Positions 43,101 through 52,676 are shown, counted from the first letter of the stretch. The stretch is 64,000 nucleotides of DNA from Nocardia exalbida NBRC 100660 (GCF_000308575.1 NZ_BAFZ01000034.1:1-64000); one strand, 5' to 3'. Numbers and translations are program-made. Notes: generated from the letters alone by a model not told the origin.

Positions 43101-46100
43101 GGCGCGGTGCATCCGCCCACCGGCGCGACACTCGCCGAGACCACCGGCCCCGAGCCGGAGAACAGCTATCTGGAGCTGACCGTCCCGCTGCTGGCGGGCA
43201 ACGCGGTGCGCATCCGGATCACGGTGCCGACCTCGGTCTACAACGGCGGCGCCCCGGTGGTCACCGAGGCCGACGCCCACGAGGCCATGGCCGCGCTGCT
43301 CGCGGTCGCCGCGGGCCAGGATCTTCCGGAGGTCAAGGGCAAGGTCGCGCACGTGAACCTGGCCTGGATACCGGATCTGATCGCCGACCACGCCGGCGTC
43401 ACCGGTTCCGGCCTGCCCGCCACGCTGAGCACGCTCGGCCGTACCGTGCCGGACGTGCTGGTCGGCGCCTGCTGGCCCGCCGTGTTCGCGGTGCTGGGCG
43501 CGACGCGAACCGCGAACGGCGAGAGCGTCATCGAGGGCATGCTGGACCTGGTCCACTTGGACCATCAGGTGCACCTCGCCGGTGAGCTGCCCGCCGAGAC
43601 CAGTGTGCTGGCGGTGCGCGCGGAGGCCGGGGAGACCTTGGACACCGACCTCGGCCGCGTCGTCGAAGTGCACGTGCGGATCACCGCCATGCTGGACAAG
43701 CCCGAGACCGGGATGTCGATGCCGGTGCTGGCCACCCTCACCGAGCGTTTCGCGATCCGCGGGCGAAACGGCGCGGGCGAACTGACCGATCCGCCGCGCG
43801 CGGCGGGCACGGTGTCCGACGCGGCCACCGACACCCCGCGCAGGCGACGTCGCGACGTCACGATCGTGGCGCCGCGCACCATGCACGCCTTCGCCGCCGT
43901 CTCCGGTGATCACAACCCGATCCACACCAGCGATTCCGCCGCGAAGCTCGCCGGACTCGGCAGCCCGATCGTGCACGGCATGTGGCTGTCGGCCGCCGCG
44001 CAGCACGTCGTGTCGGCGGTCGATCCGGCCGCTTCGACTCCGGCGCGGAGGCTGACCGCGTGGACCACCCGGTTCCTGGGCATGGTCCGCCCCGGCGCGC
44101 AGATCGATGTGCGCGTCGAGCGCGTCGCGGTCGACGCGGGCAGCGAGATCGTCGAGGTCTCCTGCCGGACCGAAGGCGAACTGGTGATGACCGCGACCGG
44201 TCGCACCGCGGCGCCGAAGACCGTATACGCCTTCCCCGGTCAGGGCATCCAGCGCAAGGGGATGGGGCTCGACGCCCGCTCCCGGTCGAAGGCGGCCAAG
44301 GAGATCTGGGAGCGCGCGGACAAGCACACCCGTGCCGCGCTCGGCTTCTCGATCCTGGCCGTGGTGCGCGACAACCCGACCTACCTCAAGGCGCGGGGCG
44401 TCGAGCACCGGCATCCCGACGGCGTGCTGCACCTGACCCAGTTCACCCAGGTCGCCATGGCGGTTCTCGGTGTCGCCCAGGTGGCGGAACTGCGTGAGGC
44501 CGGCGCGTTCGTCGAGGATGCGCTGCTCGCGGGTCACTCCGTCGGCGAGTACAACGCGCTCGCCGCCGTCGCCGGGGTGCTCCCCTTGGAGGCGGTGCTC
44601 GAGGTGGTGTTCCAGCGCGGTTCCGCGATGCACGAGCTGGTGCCGCGCGACGCGCAGGGCCGCAGCGATTACCGGATGGCCGCGATCCGGCCCTCGCAGA
44701 TCGGGCTGCCCGACGCGGAGGTCGTCGGCTTCGTCAACGAAGTCGGCGAGCGGGTCGGGGAGTTCCTCGAGGTGGTCAACCTGAACCTGCGCGGGTCGCA
44801 GTACGCGATCGCGGGCACGGTGGCCGGGCTGAACGCGCTGGAGGAGGAGATCGACCGCCGCCGTGCGGAATTCGGCGGCAAGCGGGCGTTCATCCTGGTC
44901 CCCGGCATCGACGTGCCGTTCCACTCGACGGTGCTGCGCAAGGGCGTTCCGGAATTCCGGCAGAAGCTCGAGCAGCTGCTTCCGGTGGATCTGCGCCCGG
45001 AGGTCCTGGTCGGCCGCTACATCCCGAACCTGGTACCCAGGTTGTTCTCGCTGGAGCGGGCGTTCGTCCAGGAGATCGCCGACCTGGTGCCGTCCGAGCC
45101 GCTCACCGCCGTGCTGGCCGACTTCGACAGCTGGGCGGCCCGGCCGACCGAGCTGTGCCGCGTGGTGCTGGTCGAGTTGCTGGCCTGGCAGTTCGCCAGC
45201 CCGGTGCGCTGGATCGAGACGCAGGACCTGCTGTTCACCGATCCCGCGCAGGGCGGTCTCGGCGTCGAGCGGTTCGTCGAGATCGGTCTCGGCGCCACGC
45301 CGACGGTGGCCAACCTGGCCAGCCAAACATTGAAGCTGCCCGCGTTCGGCGACGCCACGGTCGAGGTGCTCAACATCGAGCGCGAGGCCGCGATCGTCTA
45401 CGCGACCGACACCGACCCCGCGCCGGTCGACGAGCCCGTCGAGGAGCCTGCGGCCACCGCGGCTCCGGCAGCGGCCGTCGCCGCCGCTCCCGTGGCGGCG
45501 CCCGCCCCGAGCTCGGGCGGTCCGCGTCCGGACGACATCGCGTTCACCGCCGCCGACGCCACCCGCGTGCTGATCGCGCTGTGGACCAAGCTGCGGCTGG
45601 ACCAGATCGGCCCCGTGGACACCATCGAGGGCCTGTGCGACGGTGTCTCCTCCCGGCGCAACCAGCTGCTGGTCGACCTCGGCTCCGAGCTCTCGCTCGG
45701 CGCGATCGACGGCGCCGCCGACGCCGACATGGGCGCGCTGTCGGCGACGGTGGAGCGGCTCGCCCGTACCTACCGTCCCTTCGGCACGGTGCTCACCGAC
45801 GCCATCGGCGATCATCTGCGCAAGGTGTTCGGCCCGTCCGGCAAGCGTCCGGCCGCCATCGCGGATCGGGTCACGAAGGTCTGGGAACTCGGTGACGGGT
45901 GGGCCAGCCACGTGACCGCCGAGGTGTCGCTGGGCACCAGGGAAGGCACCAGCGTGCGCGGCGGTGATCTGGGCGGGCTGGTCTCCGGCGCGCTGGGCGA
46001 CTCCGCCTCGGTGGACGCGGCCATCGACGCCGCCGTGCAGGCCGTCGCGGCCCGCCGCGGTGTCGCGGTGTCGCTGCCCTCGGCGGGCGGCGGTGGCGGC

Positions 46101-49100
46101 GCGACCGTCGACGCCGCGGCGCTGGGCGAGTTCACCGAGCAGATCACCGGGCGCGACGGCGTGCTGGCCACGGCCGCGCGCGTGGTGCTCGAACAGCTCG
46201 GACTGTCCGAGCGGGTCTCCGCTCCGGAAGCGTCCGATGACTCGCTGGTCGACCTGGTGTCGGCCGAGCTCGGTGCGGACTGGCCGCGCCTGGTCGCGCC
46301 CGCGTTCGACGCCCGCAAGGCGGTGCTGCTGGACGACCGGTGGGCCACGGCGCGCGAGGACCTGGCCCGACTGTGGCTGGCCGACGACTCGGGCTGCGCG
46401 AACGGACCGGTTACCGGGTTCATCGGCGCGGGCGAAGCCGTCGCGGCGCAGGCGAACTGGTGGCGGCAGCGGGCGATGCACGAGGCGCGTTCGGTGCTCG
46501 CGGGTGTGTACGAGCGCATCGCCGAGGCGGCGCTGAGCACCGAAGAGCCCGGACTGTGGTCCTCGGACATCGCGGTGATCACCGGTGCCAGCAAGGGATC
46601 CATCGCCGCGGCGGTGACCGGCAGGCTGCTCAGCGGTGGCGCCACGGTGGTGGTGACCACCTCGGCGCTGAACGACGAACGCCTCGGCTTCTACCGGAAG
46701 CTGTACCGGGACAACGCCCGCCACGGCGCGGCCCTGTGGGTGGTGCCCGCGAACATGGCGTCCTACCAGGACGTCGACGCTTTGATCGACTGGATCGGCA
46801 CCGAGCAGGTCGACAGCGCGGGCGGCGCGAAGATCAAGATCAAGGACGCGATGACGCCCACCCTGCTGCTGCCGTTCGCGGCGCCGCGGGTGGCCGGTGA
46901 TCTCGCCGACGCGGGCGCGCGCGCCGAAATGGAAATGCGCGTGCTGCTCTGGTCGGTCGAACGACTGATCGGCGGGCTGTCCAAGCTGGGCGCCGATTAC
47001 GACGTGGACGCGAAACTGCATGTGGTGCTGCCGGGTTCGCCCAACCGTGGCATGTTCGGCGGCGACGGTGCCTACGGCGAGTCGAAGGCGGCGCTGGACG
47101 CGGTGGTCGCCAAGTGGCGGGCCGAGAAGTCGTGGTCGGCCCGGGTCACCCTGGTGCACGCGCTGATCGGCTGGGTGCGCGGAACCGGCCTGATGGGCCA
47201 CAACGACCCGATGGTCGAGGCGGTCGAGAAGGCAGGCGTGCAGACCTGGTCCACCACCGAGATGGCCGACGAACTGCTCAAGTGGTGCACCTCCCGGGCC
47301 CGTCAGGTGACCGCGACCGGCCCGCAGCAGATCGACCTGACCGGCGGACTCGCCCGGGCCAAGCTGGACCTGCCCGCGCTGGCCAAGCAGGCCGCGGAGC
47401 AGGCGGAAGCGGAGACCGACGCCGAGACAGGCCGCACCATCGCCGCGCTGCCGGCGCCGCCGACCGTGACCTCCGCGCTGCCGGTGCCGGAGTGGAGCGA
47501 GGTGGCCGCGGACCTGGCCGACATGGTGGTCATCGTCGGTGCGGGCGAACTCGGCCCGTACGGTTCGGCGCGCACTCGCTTCGAGATGGAGGTCTCCGAC
47601 GAGCTGTCGGCGGCGGGCGTGCTGGAGCTGGCGTGGACCACCGGCATGGTCATCTGGGAGAACGACCCGAAGCCGGGCTGGTACGACGCCGAGTCCGGCG
47701 ACTACGTGCCCGAGCACGAGCTGGCCGAGCGCTACCACGACGCCGTCGTCGCCCGCTGCGGTGTGCGCCGCTACGAGGACGACGGCGCCATGACCGACAA
47801 CTCGGCGCCGCTGATGACCTCGGTGTTCCTCGACCAGGATCTGTCGTTCACGGTGGGCGGCGAGGCCGAGGCCCGCGCCTTCTACGCCGCCGATCCGGAG
47901 CACACGGTGATCACGCCGGTCGCCGACTCGGGTGACTGGACCGTGACGCGCAAGGCGGGCACCGAGATCCGGGTGCCGCGCCGGGCCAAGCTCTCGCGCA
48001 CCGTCGGCGGCCAGATCCCGACCGGCTGGGACCCCACCATCTGGGGTATCTCGCCCGATATGGCCGCGTCGGTGGACCGGGTGGCGCTGTGGAACATCGT
48101 GTGCACGGTGGACGCGTTCATCGGCTCCGGGTTCAGTCCCGCCGAGTTGATGAGCTGGGTGCATCCCTCGCTGGTCGCCAACACCCAGGGCACCGGCATG
48201 GGTGGCATGTCCTCGATGCGCTCGCTCTACATCGACAACCTGCTCGGTGAGTCGCGCCCGAACGACATCCTGCAGGAGGCGCTGCCGAACGTGGCGCTGG
48301 CGCACGTGGTGCAGTCCTACGTCGGCAGCTACGGCGCGATGGTGCACCCGGTGGCGGCCTGCGCCACCGCCGCGGTGTCGGTCGAGGAGGGCGTCGACAA
48401 GATCCGGCTCGGCAAGGCCGATCTGGTCGTGGCGGGCGGATACGACGACCTCGGCATCGAGGGCATCGTCGGCTTCGGTGACATGTCGGCCACCGCGGAT
48501 TCGGCGGCCATGAGCGCCAAGGGCATCAGCGACCGGTACTTCTCCCGCGCCAACGACCGCCGCCGCGGCGGATTCATCGAATCGCAGGGCGGCGGAACGG
48601 TCCTGCTGGCGCGCGGCAGCGTCGCGCTGGAGATGGGTCTGCCGGTGCTCGGCGTGGTGGCTTACGCGCAGTCCTTCGCGGACGGTGTGCACACCTCGAT
48701 CCCGGCCCCCGGTCTGGGCGCGCTGGGCGCCGGTCGTGGCGGGGCGGAGTCCAGGCTGGCGACCGAGCTCCGCAAGCTCGGCGTGACGCCGGACGAGATC
48801 GCGGTGGTGTCCAAGCACGACACCTCGACGGCCGCCAACGACCCGAACGAGTCGGAGCTGCACGAGCGTCTCGCGACGGCCATCGGACGCTCGGACGGCG
48901 CTCCGCTGTTCGTCGTGTCGCAGAAGACCCTCACCGGGCACGCGAAGGGCGGCGCGGCCGCCTTCCAGCTCATCGGCCTGTGCCAGGTGCTGGAGCAGGG
49001 CGTCATCCCGCCGAACCGCAGCCTGGACTGCGTCGACGAGAAGATGCTTGCCTACCCGCACCTGGTGTGGCTGCGCGAGCCGCTGCGGCTGGGCGATCGC

Positions 49101-49442
49101 CTTCCGCTCAAGGCCGGTCTGGTCACCTCCCTCGGCTTCGGCCACGTGAACGGCCTGCTTGCGGTGGTGCATCCGGAGGCGTTCATCCAGGCCATCGAGC
49201 CGGGACGGCGCGAGGAGTACCAGCGCAGGGCGCAGGAGCGTCAGCTGGCGGGCAGGCAGCGGTTCGTGGAGGCGATGTGTGGCGGCGCGCCGCTGTACGA
49301 GCGTCCCGCGGATCGCAGGCTCGGCGGCGACGGCACCCCCGCCAAGCGGGCTCGTCAGCTGGAGGCCGACGTGCTGCTCTCGCCGGAGGCGCGCCTGGCG
49401 GAGGACGGGTCCTACCGCGCGAAGGGCATCGGATGCGCGTAA
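40125..49442 (+). CDS. fas: Type I fatty acid synthase (FAS-I)
   Basis: A 3,105-residue cytosolic multienzyme making acyl-CoA primers, which feed mycolic acid synthesis. Domain landmarks in order: acetyltransferase GHSQG (Ser about 165), enoyl reductase LLAGMTPTTVDAKIV (about 440), dehydratase SGDHNPIHTSD (about 1260), malonyl/palmitoyl transferase GHSVGEYNA (Ser about 1472), ACP with GVSSRRNQLLVDLGS (Ser about 1842-1843), ketoreductase ITGASKGSIAAAV (about 2150), ketosynthase ACATAAVS (Cys about 2746) with KHDTSTAANDP and TGHAKGGAAAF. The TTG start gives MTINESTK, resembling the mycobacterial MTI-H-E start; an ATG at 40095 would add ten residues. acpS follows. Confidence 0.97.
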   Translation: MTINESTKTESGQSTKAVAAAGKAASGGARSPLLDRLLDGVPYALAFGGQGAQWLSELEEIGRDSALEPELTALVNEAATLLEPVAAQLLVVRPVGFDPIGWMLENELADTDEGETSAAPSEHVLRSAAVSMPGVMLTQVAAVRALRLQGLDPAEHAPVAIVGHSQGLLAAAAVEAGGARDAELLAVAQMIGAAAGLVARRRGLMPVGERSPMVAVSNVDPEQLRAVVADVCEGADPAASVVVSIRNGRRRAVLSGPPAQLERVRQRCAQMHDEQARERDAKVRGGSVFAPVFEDVAVDVAFHHPALSDTVELVSSWATQCGLDAELAGRLARQILVDPIDWVEVVESVISAGAQWILDLGPGDLLSRVTSGTLKGTGLGMIAAATRAGQRSLLTPGAAPEPATPWSAFAPRPVRLPNGRIVVETAFTKLTGRSPILLAGMTPTTVDAKIVAAAANAGHWAELAGGGQVTEQIFADRVTELKKLLHPGRSVQFNSLFLDPYLWKLQLGGKRLVQRARSAGAPFDGVIVTAGIPELEEAVALIKELTEVGISHVAFKPGTVAQIRAVLRIADEVPDYPVIMHIEGGKAGGHHSWEDLDDLLLDTYAELRNRANVVVCVGGGIGTPERATEYLTGQWAVRHGYPVMPLDGVLVGTAAMATLEATTAPEVKQLLVDTPGTPDWVGAGTASGGMASGRSQLGADIHEIDNAASRTGRLLDEVAGDADAVAARRAEIIAALNATAKPYFGDLTTMTYQDWLERYVELAVGLDRRKDFDCGSDLGDAIAEATSSVWLDITWRERFAEMMRRTEARLHPADRGEIATLFAADEDFEDPVAALCTLKDAYPATAQTLLHPADIPFFIALCKTPGKPVNFVPVVDADVRRWWRSDSLWQAHDPRYSADQVCVIPGTVAVAGITRVDEPVGELLDRFEQDAAYSLVRSGVTPAAVDARRTAGVTSGPIDAVLAAPDVQWAGRTTISPVHRLGDLSEWVVDGKGAVHPPTGATLAETTGPEPENSYLELTVPLLAGNAVRIRITVPTSVYNGGAPVVTEADAHEAMAALLAVAAGQDLPEVKGKVAHVNLAWIPDLIADHAGVTGSGLPATLSTLGRTVPDVLVGACWPAVFAVLGATRTANGESVIEGMLDLVHLDHQVHLAGELPAETSVLAVRAEAGETLDTDLGRVVEVHVRITAMLDKPETGMSMPVLATLTERFAIRGRNGAGELTDPPRAAGTVSDAATDTPRRRRRDVTIVAPRTMHAFAAVSGDHNPIHTSDSAAKLAGLGSPIVHGMWLSAAAQHVVSAVDPAASTPARRLTAWTTRFLGMVRPGAQIDVRVERVAVDAGSEIVEVSCRTEGELVMTATGRTAAPKTVYAFPGQGIQRKGMGLDARSRSKAAKEIWERADKHTRAALGFSILAVVRDNPTYLKARGVEHRHPDGVLHLTQFTQVAMAVLGVAQVAELREAGAFVEDALLAGHSVGEYNALAAVAGVLPLEAVLEVVFQRGSAMHELVPRDAQGRSDYRMAAIRPSQIGLPDAEVVGFVNEVGERVGEFLEVVNLNLRGSQYAIAGTVAGLNALEEEIDRRRAEFGGKRAFILVPGIDVPFHSTVLRKGVPEFRQKLEQLLPVDLRPEVLVGRYIPNLVPRLFSLERAFVQEIADLVPSEPLTAVLADFDSWAARPTELCRVVLVELLAWQFASPVRWIETQDLLFTDPAQGGLGVERFVEIGLGATPTVANLASQTLKLPAFGDATVEVLNIEREAAIVYATDTDPAPVDEPVEEPAATAAPAAAVAAAPVAAPAPSSGGPRPDDIAFTAADATRVLIALWTKLRLDQIGPVDTIEGLCDGVSSRRNQLLVDLGSELSLGAIDGAADADMGALSATVERLARTYRPFGTVLTDAIGDHLRKVFGPSGKRPAAIADRVTKVWELGDGWASHVTAEVSLGTREGTSVRGGDLGGLVSGALGDSASVDAAIDAAVQAVAARRGVAVSLPSAGGGGGATVDAAALGEFTEQITGRDGVLATAARVVLEQLGLSERVSAPEASDDSLVDLVSAELGADWPRLVAPAFDARKAVLLDDRWATAREDLARLWLADDSGCANGPVTGFIGAGEAVAAQANWWRQRAMHEARSVLAGVYERIAEAALSTEEPGLWSSDIAVITGASKGSIAAAVTGRLLSGGATVVVTTSALNDERLGFYRKLYRDNARHGAALWVVPANMASYQDVDALIDWIGTEQVDSAGGAKIKIKDAMTPTLLLPFAAPRVAGDLADAGARAEMEMRVLLWSVERLIGGLSKLGADYDVDAKLHVVLPGSPNRGMFGGDGAYGESKAALDAVVAKWRAEKSWSARVTLVHALIGWVRGTGLMGHNDPMVEAVEKAGVQTWSTTEMADELLKWCTSRARQVTATGPQQIDLTGGLARAKLDLPALAKQAAEQAEAETDAETGRTIAALPAPPTVTSALPVPEWSEVAADLADMVVIVGAGELGPYGSARTRFEMEVSDELSAAGVLELAWTTGMVIWENDPKPGWYDAESGDYVPEHELAERYHDAVVARCGVRRYEDDGAMTDNSAPLMTSVFLDQDLSFTVGGEAEARAFYAADPEHTVITPVADSGDWTVTRKAGTEIRVPRRAKLSRTVGGQIPTGWDPTIWGISPDMAASVDRVALWNIVCTVDAFIGSGFSPAELMSWVHPSLVANTQGTGMGGMSSMRSLYIDNLLGESRPNDILQEALPNVALAHVVQSYVGSYGAMVHPVAACATAAVSVEEGVDKIRLGKADLVVAGGYDDLGIEGIVGFGDMSATADSAAMSAKGISDRYFSRANDRRRGGFIESQGGGTVLLARGSVALEMGLPVLGVVAYAQSFADGVHTSIPAPGLGALGAGRGGAESRLATELRKLGVTPDEIAVVSKHDTSTAANDPNESELHERLATAIGRSDGAPLFVVSQKTLTGHAKGGAAAFQLIGLCQVLEQGVIPPNRSLDCVDEKMLAYPHLVWLREPLRLGDRLPLKAGLVTSLGFGHVNGLLAVVHPEAFIQAIEPGRREEYQRRAQERQLAGRQRFVEAMCGGAPLYERPADRRLGGDGTPAKRARQLEADVLLSPEARLAEDGSYRAKGIGCA

Positions 49443-49518
49443 CCGGAAGCGCGGCGGGGCAACTCGCCGCGCCGGGTCCGCGCGCGGGCTCGCCGAGTAC
49501 GTCGTAGGCTGCCCGCCT

Positions 49519-49956
49519 ATGACGATCCTCGGTATCGGCTTGGACTTGGTGACCATCTCCGAGTTCTCCGAACAGCTCGAACGCGCCGGAACGACCATGC
49601 TCAGGGAAAGTTTCACCGCGGGAGAGCGGCGCTACTGCCAGAGCAAAGGGACCGACCCGGCGCGCAGCTACGCGGCGCGGTGGGCGGCGAAAGAGGCGGT
49701 GCTCAAAGCCTGGGCATCGTCCCGGTTCGCCCGCCGCCCGCAGATCGGGGACAACCCGTATCCGCTGATCGAGGTGGTCAACGACGCGTGGGGCAGGCCG
49801 AGCATCAAACTGCACGGCCTGGCCGCGGAATTCCTGCCCAGGGTGCGGGTGCATCTGTCGCTGACCCACGACGGCGACACCGCCGCCGCGATGGTGGTGC
49901 TCGAGGACCCGGGTGAGCTGGCCGACCTCATCGAGGGCCGCGACAGCGCCGGGTGA
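49519..49956 (+). CDS. acpS: Holo-[acyl-carrier-protein] synthase
   Basis: A 145-residue 4'-phosphopantetheinyl transferase that loads the ACP domain of the FAS-I encoded just upstream. Mg2+ ligands are Asp9 in GIGLDLV and Glu59 in WAAKEAVLKAW. The C-terminal HLSLTHDGDTAAAMVVLE strand pair is typical. The 76-base gap and the fas-acpS order are conserved in mycolate-producing actinobacteria. Confidence 0.95.
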   Translation: MTILGIGLDLVTISEFSEQLERAGTTMLRESFTAGERRYCQSKGTDPARSYAARWAAKEAVLKAWASSRFARRPQIGDNPYPLIEVVNDAWGRPSIKLHGLAAEFLPRVRVHLSLTHDGDTAAAMVVLEDPGELADLIEGRDSAG

Positions 49957-49961
49957 GCCGC

Positions 49962-49993
49962 ACGGTGGTCCCGGTTCCCGCCGGGACCACCGT
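49962..49993. terminator. Bidirectional hairpin terminator
   Basis: Perfect 13-base stem (49962-49974 with 49981-49993) and 6-base loop between the convergent acpS and TetR genes. No long T-run, as is common in actinomycetes. Confidence 0.75.
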
Positions 49994-50613
49994 CATCGCT
50001 CGCTGCCGGTGCGCGACTCCTTCTCCGCGACGAGCAGGTAGGCGACCATCAGCCGCTTGAGTTCGGCGACCGCTTCCGCACTGCTCTGCTCGTCCTGCAC
50101 CGAGAAATTGAGCATCGAATAGACCACGTGCACCAGCACTTCGGCCATCATGGTGCGCCGTACCCGCGGGGTGCGCGGGGTGAGCGGCCGCAGCATCTGC
50201 GACACGACCTCGGCGAACTGCTTCTCGTGGATCGCGCCCGTGGCCCGGGTGGACGGCGTGGACTGCATGGCCAGCCACACTTCCCGGCGGGACGGGTCGG
50301 TCATCCAGAGGTTGGCCAGGTGGTCGACGAACTGGTTCATGTGCCGCAGCCAGTCCAGCGACGGGATCTCGCCGTGGAAATCGGCCAGTTCCTGGGAAAC
50401 CGCAACCAGGTCTTGGCGATTGAGCTCACAGACGATGACGTACTTGTTGGCGAAGAACTGATACAGCGTGCCGATCGGCACCTCCGCCCTGGCCGCCACT
50501 TCTTCGCAGGTGAACGATTCGAACCCGACCTCGACGAGCAACTCCCTGGACGCCTGGAGCAACGCGTCGAACTTTCGTTTGCTGCGTTCCTGCGTCGGCC
50601 TGCGTCGCGGCAT
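49993..50613 (-). CDS. TetR-family transcriptional regulator
   Basis: A 206-residue regulator with a TetR helix-turn-helix (about 10-55: LLQASRELLVEVGFESFT, AEVPIGTLYQFFANKYVIV) and a helical ligand domain. ATG MPRRRPTQER has AGGAG 5 bases before it; a GTG 78 bases upstream is a possible longer start. It lies next to fas-acpS, but mycobacterial FasR is encoded elsewhere, so a role in lipid control is only a possibility. Confidence 0.88.
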   Translation of the reverse strand: MPRRRPTQERSKRKFDALLQASRELLVEVGFESFTCEEVAARAEVPIGTLYQFFANKYVIVCELNRQDLVAVSQELADFHGEIPSLDWLRHMNQFVDHLANLWMTDPSRREVWLAMQSTPSTRATGAIHEKQFAEVVSQMLRPLTPRTPRVRRTMMAEVLVHVVYSMLNFSVQDEQSSAEAVAELKRLMVAYLLVAEKESRTGSER

Positions 50614-50908
50614 GAGCTCCTGTGGGTCGTCCTGCAACTCCAACGCAGGGTCCACACGGTGCTTCGACCTGGCCTCCGCGCGTACGTCCACGCAACCAGG
50701 CTAACGGTAGCGGCAAGCGGGCGATACGCGCATCCGCCGTTCGGATCCAGGCGGCTCGAGTTCCGCTACCCATCCGTAACCGATGTGGTGCCGAACACAT
50801 ACCGAGCGCGCGTGCATCGCGACGTGTGTTCCGAGCAGGGGAATCCATGGGGCTCATGGCTTTCGGCAAGCGTGAGCTCGGTCAATGCACAGAGGGAAGG
50901 CGTGATCA
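50614..50908. other. Divergent intergenic region
   Basis: 295 bases between the divergent TetR gene and the next gene. I found no fas-type dyad or clear promoter pair. GGAAGG (50895-50900) is the likely ribosome site of the gene starting at 50909. Confidence 0.35.
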
Positions 50909-52135
50909 GTGGTAGCTGAATCTGTGGTGACTCTCGGCGTTTCCACCGAACGCGGTGCCGTGCACGCGGTAGCGCTCGCCGACGGCAAGAAGCTCGCCGA
51001 CCGGGTGCTGCTGCGGCGCGTGGTGCGAGCGGACGGTGACGGCAAGGCCGACGTGGCCGCGGCGGTCGAGGCCGCGCTGAGCGCCCTGGCCGCGGGGCTG
51101 GGCCCGGAGTGGGCGATCGGGGGCGTCGCGGTCGCCTATCGGGACGCCGCCGAGCGGCGCGCCATCGTGACCCGGTTGGCGACCGGTCCGTGGCACAGCG
51201 CCTCGATGGTCTCGGTGAAATCGGCCCACTTGAGCGTGGCGAGCATGATGACGTGGCTCGAGGCCCACGACAACCTGCTGATCTGCGAGGTGGTGCCCGG
51301 GTACCAGGCGTTCACCCTGGTCGACCGCGGCCGCCGCCGGGTGCTCGCCGCGGTGGGGCAGGCGGGCCGCGCGACGCCGCGGTCGCTCGGCATGGGCGTC
51401 GCGGCGGCGTGGGAGCAGTTGGACGCGGCCGCCGCGCGACCGGACGCGGTGGCGCTGATCGGCTCGGCGGGCGCCGGGTCGGTGGTGCTGGCGGCGGTCG
51501 AGAAATTCGGGGCGCCGGTGATCCCGTGCACGATAGGGGCTTTCGCCTCCGCTGCGGGCGCGGCGTTGAGCGTGCGATTGGAGCAGGACAGCTGCGCCGA
51601 CTCGGTGAGCGAGCCGCACCGGGCGCGCGGCGGAGTCGCGGTGTTCGCCGCGGCCGGGGTGCTGGCCAGCGGAATGGTCGTCGGTGGAAGTTACCTGCTG
51701 AACGACTCCTCGCGGCCTGCGCCGACCGTCGTGTCGGACGCCCGGATCGAAGGCGCCGGCGCGTCGCATCCGGCAGACCAGGTCCGGCCTGTTGATACCG
51801 AGGCGCGCGAGTCGTCCGACGGGCCGCTCGGCTCCGGCGCCGATGCCGGCGCGACCGGAGTGCAGTTTCCGGAGCCTCGCTGGGGTGCCGCACCGCGTCC
51901 GCTGCCGCTGGTCGACGCCGATGCCACGAACGGACCGGAGACGAACGCCTCGGCGCCGCTGGTGCCGGGTACCGGGGTTCCGGCCGACCGCGTGGTGGGC
52001 GCGCCCGACGGCGCGCTGTTGTTCCCCGGCGAGGCCCCGCCGCCCGCCGTATTCACCCCGGAAGCCGCGGACTGGTGGGACGAGCACCTGCGTTTGATGG
52101 CGCAGTGGGCCGCCCAGCAGGTGTTGCAGGCCTGA
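50909..52135 (+). CDS. Membrane-anchored protein of unknown function (actin-like fold start)
   Basis: A 408-residue protein starting at GTG. The N-terminal half (about 1-220) has repeated strand-helix patterns (LGVSTERGAVHAVALADG, ALIGSAGAGSVVLAAVEKFG) reminiscent of actin/hydantoinase-like ATPase folds in actinobacterial envelope proteins. One membrane helix (about 237-257: GVAVFAAAGVLASGMVVGGSYLL) follows. The C-terminal part is Pro/Ala-rich and disordered, ending with a helix (WWDEHLRLMAQWAAQQVLQA). I do not know a function; a membrane-tethered regulatory or scaffolding role is likely. Confidence 0.7.
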   Translation: MVAESVVTLGVSTERGAVHAVALADGKKLADRVLLRRVVRADGDGKADVAAAVEAALSALAAGLGPEWAIGGVAVAYRDAAERRAIVTRLATGPWHSASMVSVKSAHLSVASMMTWLEAHDNLLICEVVPGYQAFTLVDRGRRRVLAAVGQAGRATPRSLGMGVAAAWEQLDAAAARPDAVALIGSAGAGSVVLAAVEKFGAPVIPCTIGAFASAAGAALSVRLEQDSCADSVSEPHRARGGVAVFAAAGVLASGMVVGGSYLLNDSSRPAPTVVSDARIEGAGASHPADQVRPVDTEARESSDGPLGSGADAGATGVQFPEPRWGAAPRPLPLVDADATNGPETNASAPLVPGTGVPADRVVGAPDGALLFPGEAPPPAVFTPEAADWWDEHLRLMAQWAAQQVLQA

Positions 52136-52160
52136 TCCACCCGAACGCGGCCCGATCTCG

Positions 52161-52190
52161 GCCCGGCGCCCCTGCGGCGCCGGGCTTTTC
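52161..52190 (+). terminator. Intrinsic terminator
   Basis: Perfect 10-base stem (52161-52170 with 52176-52185), 5-base loop, then TTTTC. It ends the 50909-52135 transcript before the convergent bcp gene. Confidence 0.85.
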
Positions 52191-52202
52191 GCTGCCTGCG
52201 GG

Positions 52203-52676
52203 CTACACCGACAGGTCGCGGCGCAACTTGGCGACGTGGCCGGTGGCGCGCACGTTGTACTGCGCGACGGCGATCTTGCCCGCTTCGTCCACCAGGAAGG
52301 TCGAGCGGATGACGCCGACGACCGTCTTGCCGTACATGGTCTTCTCGCCGTAGGCGCCCCAGGCGGTGAGCACGGCACGGTCGGGATCCGACAGCAGTGG
52401 GAAGGTCAACTGCTCCGCGTCGCGGAACTTGGCCAGCTTGGCCGGCTTGTCCGGGGAGATGCCCACCACGTCGATGCCCGCGCCGTCCAGGTCGGCCAGG
52501 TTGTCGCGGAAGTCGCAGGCTTGCTTGGTGCAGCCGGGCGTGCTCGCGGCGGGGTAGAAGTACACGATCACCTTGCGACCGCGGTAGTCCGACAGCGAGA
52601 CGTTCTTGCCGTCGGCGTCGGGAAGCGTGAACTCGGGGGCGGTGTCGCCCGGGGAGAGTCGTTGGTTGGTGGTCAC
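52203..52676 (-). CDS. bcp: Thioredoxin-dependent peroxiredoxin Bcp
   Basis: A 157-residue peroxiredoxin Q/Bcp that reduces peroxides. Peroxidatic Cys49 and resolving Cys54 appear in YPAASTPGCTKQACDFR, the atypical two-Cys pattern. TFPLLSDPDRAVLTAWGAYG and STFLVDEAGKI are family marks. The start is GTG at VTTNQRL; another GTG lies three codons upstream and GGAGG sits between them, so the exact start is open. Place and orientation match M. tuberculosis bcp relative to fas-acpS. Confidence 0.93.
   Translation of the reverse strand: MTTNQRLSPGDTAPEFTLPDADGKNVSLSDYRGRKVIVYFYPAASTPGCTKQACDFRDNLADLDGAGIDVVGISPDKPAKLAKFRDAEQLTFPLLSDPDRAVLTAWGAYGEKTMYGKTVVGVIRSTFLVDEAGKIAVAQYNVRATGHVAKLRRDLSV

Noticed and set aside
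42249..49616. A 2,455-codon open frame antisense to fas
   Set aside because: It mirrors the codon bias of fas on the opposite strand, is rich in Arg/Gly/His, and has no recognisable domain; a GC-rich artefact.
49993..50613. Naming the TetR gene next to acpS as fasR
   Set aside because: In mycobacteria FasR is not encoded beside fas, and none of the fas dyads occurs before this gene; adjacency alone is not enough.
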